DNA of 12,038 bases. Origin: JBFWUW01 sp050247075. GTDB taxonomy: Bacteria; Planctomycetota; Planctomycetia; Pirellulales; JBFWUW01. Shown piece by piece: positions 5,923-12,038 of this stretch (position 1 is its first letter; each line of letters starts with the position of its first letter). The position numbers and the translations under genes are program-made. The notes under the pieces are model-generated. The model was not told the origin of the DNA and did not search any database. It saw only the letters and a list, made by a program, of their open reading frames with translations. The stretch lies in the NCBI GenBank assembly GCA_050247075.1, contig JBFWUW010000125.1:1-12038 (forward strand). The letters are read 5' to 3'.

Positions 5923-7091
5923 TCCTGGCCTCCGTTGGTGGAGCGGACAGATTCGAGCCGCTCGCGAACTCTGGGATGCAAAATCTGGCCGTCGCGGCAA
6001 ACTAAGGTCTCGCGGGTGATTTCGTCGTTCATGTCCCAAACAAACTGGCCATCCTTGGTCAGATGTATCAACAGCGCTGTCAGATTCTTGGAATAGAGCT
6101 GGCTAGCATGATAGGGAATTTCGGCCGGCAGATTCGTTGGCCCGAGGATTGTCACTCCATGTTCCACGACCGTCTGGCCCGGCTGGGTCAGATCGCAATT
6201 GCCTCCCCGTTCGGCCGCCAGATCGACAATCACCGAGCCGGGCTGCATCTGGGCGACCATCTCGGCGGTTACCAGGATCGGAGCGCGTTTTCCGGGGATA
6301 GCGGCAGTGGTCAAGACGACATCGCTATCGGCCACCACGCGAGCGTTCAGTTCTCGTTGGCGGCGGTAGAAGTCTTCGTCCATCGCCTTGGCGTAACCGC
6401 CAGCGGCCTCAGCCTCGTTGGTGGCCAGTGGCAGTTCAATGAATCGGGCACCCAGGCTTTCAACTTGTTCCTTGACGGCTGGCCGTACATCATTGGCGGT
6501 CACCACGGCTCCCAGCCGCCGCGAAGTGGCAATCGCCTGCAAGCCTGCCACGCCCGCCCCCATCACGAATACCTTGGCCGGCACGATCGTACCGGCGGCG
6601 GTGGTCAACATGGGAAAGAGCCGCGGCAACGCGGTTGCCGCCAACAGCACCGCGCGATAACCGGCGATCGTAGCCATGGAAGAGAGTGCGTCCATGGTCT
6701 GCGCTCGAGAAATTCGCGGCACGAGTTCCATCGCCAGCAGCGTGCAGCCGCGCGAAGCCAATTCTTCCGCGGCTTGAGGCTCAGCCAACGGTTCGCAGAA
6801 GCCAATTACGGTTTGACCCGCCCGCAGTAGATCCAAATCTTGCCGGCCCGCCGCCAGATTGGCCCCTAGCGCCCGCACGCACAGCAAGATGTCGGCGGCG
6901 AACACCTCGGCCCGGGTGTCGATCTTGGCCCCCTTGTCGCGATACGCGTCGTCGCTAAAGCCAGCACTGCCGCCGGCTCCTTTTTCCACGACCACGTCCA
7001 ATTTGGCCTTGGTCAACGCGGACACCAGCGCCGGCACCAGCGCCACGCGGCGTTCGCCAGGGTAAGTTTCGCGTGGTACGCCAACGATCAT
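5919..7091 (-). CDS. pntAA: NAD(P) transhydrogenase subunit alpha part 1 (PntAA), NAD(H)-binding
   Basis: This soluble NAD(H)-binding subunit of the transhydrogenase belongs to the alanine dehydrogenase/PntA fold. Over 390 residues the landmarks are the N-terminal VGVPRETYPGERRVAL (3-18), PRISRAQTMDALSSMA (125-140), the Rossmann motif from VFVMGAGVAGLQAI (174-187) through RRLGAVVTANDVRPAVKEQ (191-209), RQRELNARVVADSDVVLTTA (244-263) and IPGKRAPILV. The protein ends soon after domain I, with no membrane helices; these are in PntAB, whose ATG overlaps the stop by 4 bp. The start ATG 7089-7091 is preceded by a modest GGAAA about 6 bases upstream. It is the first gene of the - strand operon pntAA-pntAB-pntB-ADP-ribosylglycohydrolase, divergent from sufU. 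Assignment is secure. Confidence 0.97.
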   Translation of the reverse strand: MIVGVPRETYPGERRVALVPALVSALTKAKLDVVVEKGAGGSAGFSDDAYRDKGAKIDTRAEVFAADILLCVRALGANLAAGRQDLDLLRAGQTVIGFCEPLAEPQAAEELASRGCTLLAMELVPRISRAQTMDALSSMATIAGYRAVLLAATALPRLFPMLTTAAGTIVPAKVFVMGAGVAGLQAIATSRRLGAVVTANDVRPAVKEQVESLGARFIELPLATNEAEAAGGYAKAMDEDFYRRQRELNARVVADSDVVLTTAAIPGKRAPILVTAEMVAQMQPGSVIVDLAAERGGNCDLTQPGQTVVEHGVTILGPTNLPAEIPYHASQLYSKNLTALLIHLTKDGQFVWDMNDEITRETLVCRDGQILHPRVRERLESVRSTNGGQE

Positions 7092-7143
7092 TCGGTTTCC
7101 AGCCGGGAAAATCCATCACCAGGTGCCTGCTTGTCACGCAGGG

Positions 7144-7171
7144 ATTGTGGCAGAAATCGAGGCCGCTGCAA
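7144..7171 (-). promoter_or_regulatory. Weak candidate promoter for the pnt operon
   Basis: On the - strand TTGCAG (complement of 7166-7171) and CACAAT (complement of 7144-7149) are spaced by 16 bp. The -35 box matches at only 3 of 6 positions and the -10 at 4 of 6. It lies about 50 bp before the pntAA start in the 211-bp divergent region (7092-7302). A perfect TTGACA (complement of 7209-7214) also occurs but has no usable -10 at normal spacing. Confidence 0.2.
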
Positions 7172-7240
7172 ACCCTCCGCCGGCAACAGTTCTCTACGGT
7201 AAAGCCATGTCAAAACCGTGCATTGGCTGGCCGCCGCTCC

Positions 7241-7269
7241 TTGTCCGTGGGGAGTGTCAGACCTAGACT
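7241..7269 (+). promoter_or_regulatory. Candidate promoter for sufU-sufS
   Basis: TTGTCC (7241-7246) and TAGACT (7264-7269) are separated by 17 bp, each matching the sigma70 consensus at 4 of 6 positions. Transcription would begin near 7276, about 27 bases before the sufU start. Nothing else in this intergenic region looks like an operator or riboswitch; I see no recognisable IscR or Fur box. Confidence 0.35.
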
Positions 7270-7302
7270 GGGGTAAAGCAGTTGGAAATCCTTGCTTGAA
7301 CG

Positions 7303-7806
7303 ATGGGCCCGCCCATGGACGACAAACCCAATGAGGGCGTCGAGCCAGAAGAAACAGAAGACGACGAACCCCAAGACGATATGGCCGACGACGGATTTGA
7401 CGACGACATCTATCGCGATCACATCATGGATCACTATGAAGATCCGTACCATCGCGGCCGTTGTCCCCATTTGACCCACGCCAACGAGGGAGATAACCCG
7501 CTGTGTGGCGATAACGTCCATATCGAGCTGCGGGTGAATGATCGTCACGAAGTGGAAGAGGCCTGGTTCGATGGCGAAGGCTGCTGCATCAGCCAGGCGT
7601 CGGCCTCGATGTTGATTGAGGAGATCGAAGGCAAGACGGTCGAGCAGGTCAAGCAGTTCTCGGCCAACGATATGCTCAAACTGTTTGGTGCCAAATTGAC
7701 TCCAAACCGGCAAAAGTGCTGCCTGCTATCGTGGCGCGTGGTGCAAGGAGCTATTTTTTCGCCCGCGGGCGACGACAAAAAGACCGGCGGCGACGGCCCC
7801 GGATAA
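7303..7806 (+). CDS. sufU: SufU-like iron-sulfur assembly scaffold / sulfur acceptor
   Basis: SufU-type proteins bind zinc and accept persulfide sulfur from the desulfurase SufS for Fe-S cluster assembly. The IscU/NifU-N fold starts near DDDIYRDHIMDHYEDP. The three family cysteines are present: Cys68 in NPLCGD (followed by Asp70), Cys94 in GEGCCISQAS and Cys139 in NRQKCCLLSW. A second cysteine follows directly at the last two sites (95 and 140), which is unusual. Residues 6-35 form an extra acidic tail with many Asp and Glu, and a short Lys/Gly/Asp tail ends the protein. At 167 residues it is slightly longer than the usual 140-150. The start is ATG 7303; ATG 7315 in frame is possible, and neither has a good ribosome binding site. 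sufS follows after 12 bp, which supports the role. sufBCD are not in the window. Confidence 0.9.
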   Translation: MGPPMDDKPNEGVEPEETEDDEPQDDMADDGFDDDIYRDHIMDHYEDPYHRGRCPHLTHANEGDNPLCGDNVHIELRVNDRHEVEEAWFDGEGCCISQASASMLIEEIEGKTVEQVKQFSANDMLKLFGAKLTPNRQKCCLLSWRVVQGAIFSPAGDDKKTGGDGPG

Positions 7807-7818
7807 CCCCCACGGACT

Positions 7819-9072
7819 ATGGCCACGCTCGAAACCATCACGCCCCTCGACCCCGACAGGCTGCGGCTCGATTTTCCAATTTTGTCGACCAAGGTTCATG
7901 GCGACGTGCCGCTGGTCTACTTGGATAACGCCGCCACCACGCAGCATCCGCGGCAAGTCATTCAAGCGCTGGTCGATACTTACGAACGGCACTACGCCAA
8001 CGTCCATCGCGGCATTCACTGGCTCAGCGAGCAAAGCACCGACCTGTACTCGATCGCCCGCGAGAAGGTGCGGGCGTTTCTGAATGCTCCTTCGGTTGAC
8101 GAAGTGATTTTTACCCGCGGCGCGACGGAGGGGATCAACCTGGTGGCGCGCAGTTGGGGCGATGCCAACCTCAAGCCGGGCGACGAAATCTTGCTGACCG
8201 AGATGGAACACCACTCCAACCTCGTCCCCTGGCAACAGCTTGCCGAGCGAACCGGGGCCATCTTGCGGTACATTCCCATTACCGACGATGGACTGCTCGA
8301 TCTGGGTCAGTTGCCGGCATTGCTCACCGCGAAGACCCGGCTCGTCGCGGTGACGGCAGTTTCCAACGTGCTCGGCACGATCAATCCCTTGGAGCAGATC
8401 ATAGCGGCGGCGCATGCGGTGGGTGCGTTGGTGCTGGTCGATGCGGCACAAGGGGTGCCGCATTTGGCTTACGATGTCCAATCGCTGGGGGCGGATTTCT
8501 TTGCCTTCAGCGGACACAAAATGTTGGGGCCGTCGGGCGTTGGCGTGTTGTGGGGGCGCAGCGAGTTGTTGGACTCCATGCCGCCGTTCATGGGGGGCGG
8601 CAGCATGATCAGCCGCGTGCGGCTGGATGGTTTTGAATCGGCCGACTGTCCCGCCAAGTTCGAAGCGGGCACCCCGCCGATTGTGCCAGCCATTGGGCTG
8701 GGGGCGGCGATCGACTATTTGCAACAAGTCGGATTACCGGCCATTCACCAGCACGAGCAGCAGTTGACGCTGCGCGCCCACGAAGTACTTTCGGCACTGG
8801 GGGGCATTACGTTCCTTGGGCCGTCACCAGAGCAAAAGAGCGGCATTGTCAGCTTCACCGTCGATAAAGTTCACGCGCACGATGTGGCCGCCCGGCTCGA
8901 CCGCCGCGGAATCGCCGTGCGGGCCGGCCACCATTGCACCATGCCTCTGCACAAACGGCTGGGAATAGCCGCCAGCAGCCGCGCCAGTTTTTACCTCTAC
9001 AACACCATGGCCGAGGTCGATCTGTTGGGCGAGGCCGTCGCCGAGGCACAAAAATTCTTCCGCCGAAAATAG
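7819..9072 (+). CDS. sufS: Cysteine desulfurase SufS (group II)
   Basis: SufS is a PLP enzyme that converts cysteine to alanine and passes the sulfur as a persulfide to SufU. Landmarks over 417 residues: LDNAATT (35-41), RGATEGIN, EMEHHSNLVPW with PLP-stacking His131/132, VDAAQGVPH with Asp208 and Gln211, SGHKMLGPSGVGVLWG with PLP-binding Lys234, and RAGHHCTMPLH with catalytic Cys373 in the short-loop form typical of group II enzymes. Length and all key residues are standard, so it should be active. The ATG at 7819 gives the normal N-terminus (LDPDRLRLDFPIL). It sits 12 bp after sufU, so the two are expressed together. The order sufU-sufS is the reverse of the Firmicutes sufCDSUB order. A long antisense frame (7726-8727) is a shadow of this gene. 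Confidence 0.97.
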   Translation: MATLETITPLDPDRLRLDFPILSTKVHGDVPLVYLDNAATTQHPRQVIQALVDTYERHYANVHRGIHWLSEQSTDLYSIAREKVRAFLNAPSVDEVIFTRGATEGINLVARSWGDANLKPGDEILLTEMEHHSNLVPWQQLAERTGAILRYIPITDDGLLDLGQLPALLTAKTRLVAVTAVSNVLGTINPLEQIIAAAHAVGALVLVDAAQGVPHLAYDVQSLGADFFAFSGHKMLGPSGVGVLWGRSELLDSMPPFMGGGSMISRVRLDGFESADCPAKFEAGTPPIVPAIGLGAAIDYLQQVGLPAIHQHEQQLTLRAHEVLSALGGITFLGPSPEQKSGIVSFTVDKVHAHDVAARLDRRGIAVRAGHHCTMPLHKRLGIAASSRASFYLYNTMAEVDLLGEAVAEAQKFFRRK

Positions 9073-9098
9073 CCCAGCCTAATCCGCAAAGGCCGAAC

Positions 9099-10520
9099 AT
9101 GCGAAATCCCGTTTGCCGTCTGGTGCTGCTAGCGGCCTGTTTGCCGAGTTTGACAGGCAACGGCGCGGAACCGCCCCCTTCGGCTGACAAAGTCGCCGCT
9201 GAAATGAAACGGGCCGCCGAGTTCTACCGAACGCGGGTCGCCACACATGGTGGTTATGTCTACTACTATTCACCCGATCTGAAGCGACGGATGGGCGAAG
9301 GTGTGGCTTCGGCCGATCAAATTTGGGTCCAACCTCCGGGAACCCCCACCGTTGGGCTGGCATATCTGGCGGCCTGGACAGCGACCAAAGATGCCTGGTA
9401 TCTCGAAGCAGCTACCGAAACTGCCCGCGCTTTGGCCTTTGGCCAACTTAAGTCGGGCGGCTGGACCAACTGCATCGACTTCGACCGCCGTGGATCGCTG
9501 CTGGCCGACTACAAAAATGGCCAAGGCCGAGGCAAGAATAATTCCACGCTCGATGACAATATTTCTCAAAGCGCGTTGATTTGCCTGATGCGGGTTGACC
9601 AGGCCCTCGATTTCAAGGATGCGGAGATCCACGCGGCGGCCAGCTCTGCCCTCGACGCGCTATTGGCCGCGCAGTTTGCCAATGGCGGCTTTCCGCAAGT
9701 GTGGACTGGTCCGGTCGAAGATCGGCCTGTCGTGCCGGCTAAATACCCGGACTACGACTGGCGGACGGAAAACCGCATCAAAGCCTACTGGACCATGTAC
9801 ACGTTAAACGATGGCCTGGCTGGCGATGTCGCCCAGACGTTGATCGCCGCGCACGAAATCTACCAAGATGGCCGGGCCGAGAAGGCCCTCCAAGAGTTGG
9901 GAGATTTTCTGGTCTTGGCCCAAATGCCCGACCCGCAACCAGCCTGGGCACAGCAGTACGATGTTGAGATGCGGCCCATTTGGGCCCGCAAGTTTGAGCC
10001 CCCCGCCATCGCCGGACGGGAATCGCAAGATGCCATCGCCGCGCTGCTGCTTATCTATCGTCAAACCGGGGATGCCAAATACCTACAGCCGATTCCCCGC
10101 GCGATCGAATACCTGCGCAAGTCTCTCCTGGCCGATGGCCGGCTGGCCCGTTACTACGAACTGCAAACCAACCGCCCGTTGTACATGACCTCCAAATACG
10201 TACTAACTTACGACGACGCGGACGTGCCCAGGCACTACGGCTGGAAGGGCGACTCTCGACTCGATAACCTCAATCGGCAATATCAAAGCCTTTCCAGCGG
10301 AAAAGCCGAAACCGCCACATCGTCGAGCAAATCCAATCAGACTCGCCAGGTCGGGGACATCCTGGCGGCGCTCGACAGCCAAGGTCGTTGGCTGAGCACC
10401 TACGACGGTTCCCCCATGGTCGGGCAGCCAAAATTCCGACCGGATGAGCAGTATCTTTCCAGCGAGGTCTTCAGCCGCAATCTAACGGTGCTGAGCGAGT
10501 TTCTGGCGTCGCAACGGTAG
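9099..10520 (+). CDS. Secreted pectate lyase, PelA / polysaccharide lyase family 10 type
   Basis: These enzymes cleave polygalacturonate by beta-elimination and fold as an alpha/alpha toroid. The protein has 473 residues with a signal peptide (RLVLLAACLPSLTGNGA, cleavage near residues 21-25). Repeated toroid-like motifs are SGGWTN (119-124) and NGGFPQVW (195-202). The conserved block around WAQQYDVEMRPIWARKFEPP (ending at 302) followed by GRES, and ARYYELQTNRPLY (350-362), are typical of this family. Start choice: the frame is open back to 8934 inside sufS, but ATG 9099 has AAAGG 8 bases upstream and begins the signal peptide. It lies 26 bp after sufS and may be read from the same transcript, though the functions are unrelated. 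Substrate is inferred from family; many planctomycete homologues are annotated this way without biochemical tests. Confidence 0.8.
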   Translation: MRNPVCRLVLLAACLPSLTGNGAEPPPSADKVAAEMKRAAEFYRTRVATHGGYVYYYSPDLKRRMGEGVASADQIWVQPPGTPTVGLAYLAAWTATKDAWYLEAATETARALAFGQLKSGGWTNCIDFDRRGSLLADYKNGQGRGKNNSTLDDNISQSALICLMRVDQALDFKDAEIHAAASSALDALLAAQFANGGFPQVWTGPVEDRPVVPAKYPDYDWRTENRIKAYWTMYTLNDGLAGDVAQTLIAAHEIYQDGRAEKALQELGDFLVLAQMPDPQPAWAQQYDVEMRPIWARKFEPPAIAGRESQDAIAALLLIYRQTGDAKYLQPIPRAIEYLRKSLLADGRLARYYELQTNRPLYMTSKYVLTYDDADVPRHYGWKGDSRLDNLNRQYQSLSSGKAETATSSSKSNQTRQVGDILAALDSQGRWLSTYDGSPMVGQPKFRPDEQYLSSEVFSRNLTVLSEFLASQR

Positions 10521-10558
10521 AATCTGGTTCGATCCGACTCCCCCCAGGAAAATTAGGC

Positions 10559-12038
10559 ATGCCCTTCACTGGCGCACATGCACTTCTGCACATGCTGGCG
10601 CAATTGGGCGTTCGGCATATTTTTGGCAATCCGGGAACGACCGAATTGCCCTTGATGGATGCGCTGTGCGATGAGCCGCGTTTGGAATACATCTTGGGCT
10701 TGCAGGAAGTCCCCGTGATGGCGATGGCCGATGGCTATGCCATGGCGTCGCGTTCGTTGGGCGTGGTCAACCTGCACGTAAGTTGCGGGCTGGGGAACGC
10801 GATGGGCATGTTGTACAACGCCTTTCGCGAGGGAACGCCCCTCTTGGTCACGGCCGGCCAACAAGACCGGCGGCTGCGATTTGAAGAGCCGATTTTGGGG
10901 GGAGACATGTTGGCGGTGGCGCGGCCTTGGACAAAATGGTCGGTTGAAGTGGAACGGCTTGAGGATCTCCCCTCGGCCGTGCGCCGCGCTGTGCAAACGG
11001 CGCTTACGCCGCCAACGGGGCCCGTCTTTCTCTCGCTGCCGATGGACCTGCAGGCCGCCGATGCCGTGCATCTAGACCTGACGACGCCCCAACTGCCCGA
11101 TGCCCGCGTGCGGCCCCCCGTCGCCGCGATGCGCCGCGCAGCCCAGGTTTTGGCATCCGCCCGCAACCCCGGCATATTGTCGGGTAGCCGTACGGTAGAG
11201 TCCGACGCCGTGGCGGAACTTGTTCGCGTAGCCGAACGCTTGGGCGCGCCTGTCATGGCGGAGTCGGGCACGACACACGGCCGGCTGGCCTTCGCGGCCG
11301 ATCATCCGCTTTCGGCAACAGGTTTGCCGTTATGGTCGCCGGAAGTACGCAAACGGCTAGAGGAGTTCGACGTACTGCTGGTGGTAGGCATGGACCTGCT
11401 GCGGCAATACGTCTATTTCGAACCATCGCGGGCCATTCCCGAACATATTCGCCTGGTGCAGTTAGACCAGGATCCTTGGCAATTGGGCAAGAATTACCCG
11501 GTGGAAGTGGGGCTAATCGGCGATCCCAAGTCTGGTTTGGCTGAACTAGCGGATTTGTTGGACGCGTCCATGACACCGGCGGAGCAAACGGCGGCGGAAG
11601 AACGCGGGCGGGCGCGGATCGAGGCGCATGGCCGCACCCGCGCGGCGTTAGCGGCGGCGGCCGAGCGCGAACGCGACGTCCGCCCTGCTACCCCCTTGGC
11701 TGTGATGAGCGCCTTAGCGGGGATTCTGCCCGACGACGTCGCGGTGGTGGAAGAAGCAGTGACCACTACCAACGCCTATTTAGAACGCCTGGCAGCCTTG
11801 CGCAATACCACGGGCTACTTTGGGCACCGAGGCTGGGCCTTGGGTTGGGGACTGGGTTGCGCGCTGGGAGTCAAACTGGCTTGGCCCCGGCGGCCCGTGC
11901 TGGCGGTTTTAGGGGACGGAGCCTCTCTATATGGCATACAAGGGCTATGGACAGCCGCCCGCTACCAGATTCCGGTGACGTTTGTAATCTGCAACAATGC
12001 CCAGTATCAGATACTAAAAATTGGTGCCCGCGGCCAAC
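10559..12038 (+). CDS. Thiamine-diphosphate enzyme, benzoylformate decarboxylase family (3' truncated)
   Basis: The frame runs off the right edge with 493 complete codons; about 50-70 residues are missing by comparison with benzoylformate decarboxylase (528). The N-terminal pyrimidine domain has FGNPGTTELP (22-31), the cofactor-activating Glu50 in LQEVPVM, ADGYAMASR and NLHVSCGLGNAMG with His73, matching the active-site His70 of the Pseudomonas enzyme. TAGQQDRRL and TGPVFLSLP follow. The C-terminal domain has the diphosphate motif GDG (452-454) to NN (479-480), with GLWTAARYQIPVTFVI between. The second catalytic His of benzoylformate decarboxylase (His281) falls at Tyr284 by eye, and the Ser26 equivalent is Thr27, so the substrate may differ. 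It may be a 2-oxoacid decarboxylase or lyase. AGGA lies about 11 bases before ATG 10559, 38 bp after the pectate lyase. Confidence 0.88.
   Translation, partial: MPFTGAHALLHMLAQLGVRHIFGNPGTTELPLMDALCDEPRLEYILGLQEVPVMAMADGYAMASRSLGVVNLHVSCGLGNAMGMLYNAFREGTPLLVTAGQQDRRLRFEEPILGGDMLAVARPWTKWSVEVERLEDLPSAVRRAVQTALTPPTGPVFLSLPMDLQAADAVHLDLTTPQLPDARVRPPVAAMRRAAQVLASARNPGILSGSRTVESDAVAELVRVAERLGAPVMAESGTTHGRLAFAADHPLSATGLPLWSPEVRKRLEEFDVLLVVGMDLLRQYVYFEPSRAIPEHIRLVQLDQDPWQLGKNYPVEVGLIGDPKSGLAELADLLDASMTPAEQTAAEERGRARIEAHGRTRAALAAAAERERDVRPATPLAVMSALAGILPDDVAVVEEAVTTTNAYLERLAALRNTTGYFGHRGWALGWGLGCALGVKLAWPRRPVLAVLGDGASLYGIQGLWTAARYQIPVTFVICNNAQYQILKIGARGQ

Noticed and set aside
5923..6039. Upstream extension of pntAB to an ATG at 6039
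   Set aside because: The extra 39 residues lie inside pntAA in another frame, are Arg/Pro-rich and unlike PntAB; ATG 5922 has GGAGG and the 4-bp overlap.
6063..6830. 255-codon + strand frame
   Set aside because: Antisense to pntAA, with no domain or ribosome binding site support.
7209..7214. Perfect TTGACA box on the - strand before pntAA
   Set aside because: No -10-like hexamer occurs at 15-19 bp spacing, so it is not called as a promoter.
7726..8727. Long antisense frame of 333 codons on the - strand over sufS
   Set aside because: It lies fully opposite sufS, whose motifs are unmistakable; its translation is Arg/His/Gln-rich with no recognisable domain, as expected from GC-rich antisense shadows.
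8934..9098. Upstream extension of the pectate lyase into sufS
   Set aside because: The extra 55 residues overlap sufS codons and would bury the signal peptide; ATG 9099 has a ribosome binding site.
9126..9143. Lipobox (LAAC, Cys14) in the pectate lyase signal peptide
   Set aside because: The hydrophobic stretch before Cys14 is only about 6 residues, too short for a normal lipoprotein signal; an ordinary signal peptide ending near residue 21-25 fits better.

Overview
The window looks like a chromosomal segment of a planctomycete, probably from the Pirellulales side. The reasons are a moderately high GC content, an orphan transmembrane Ser/Thr kinase with its own extracytoplasmic domain, an ADP-ribosylglycohydrolase with a hydrophobic tail, a PelA-type pectate lyase and dispersed TTTTCAG/CTGAAAA heptad repeats. 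This assignment is an inference from gene content and was not tested by phylogeny. No rRNA, tRNA, CRISPR array, transposase or phage gene is visible.

Left part, + strand: the end of an unrecognised gene (stop at 146) overlaps by 4 bp a small three-helix membrane protein (143-481). A good sigma70-like promoter (527-555) then precedes a 632-residue Ser/Thr protein kinase (604-2502). A small beta-rich orphan gene follows 17 bp later (2520-2840), and a strong hairpin with a T-rich tail ends the unit.

Middle part, - strand (read from 7091 down to 3010): pntAA, pntAB and pntB encode the three-subunit proton-translocating NAD(P) transhydrogenase. An ADP-ribosylglycohydrolase follows, its GTG start overlapping the pntB stop by 4 bp. 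pntAA and pntAB also overlap by 4 bp. pntAB and pntB are instead separated by 97 bp holding a heptad-repeat element that can fold into a long hairpin just before the pntB start. An ADP-ribose-processing enzyme in the same transcript as a nicotinamide-nucleotide enzyme is the most interesting context in the window.

Right part, + strand, divergent from pnt across a 211-bp intergenic region: sufU (scaffold or sulfur acceptor, with an acidic N-terminal tail) and sufS (cysteine desulfurase) form the sulfur-donation pair of Fe-S cluster assembly. Closely spaced behind them are a secreted PelA/PL10-type pectate lyase and a thiamine-diphosphate enzyme of the benzoylformate decarboxylase family, cut by the window end. 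The last two have no obvious functional link to Fe-S assembly.

Most of the region is ordinary housekeeping and accessory metabolism. I see no convincing evidence of a wholly new defence or mobile system. The best leads are the pnt-ADP-ribosylglycohydrolase coupling, the heptad hairpin in the pnt operon, the Cys-rich kinase sensor with its small partner gene, and unusual active-site details in SufU and the thiamine-diphosphate enzyme.
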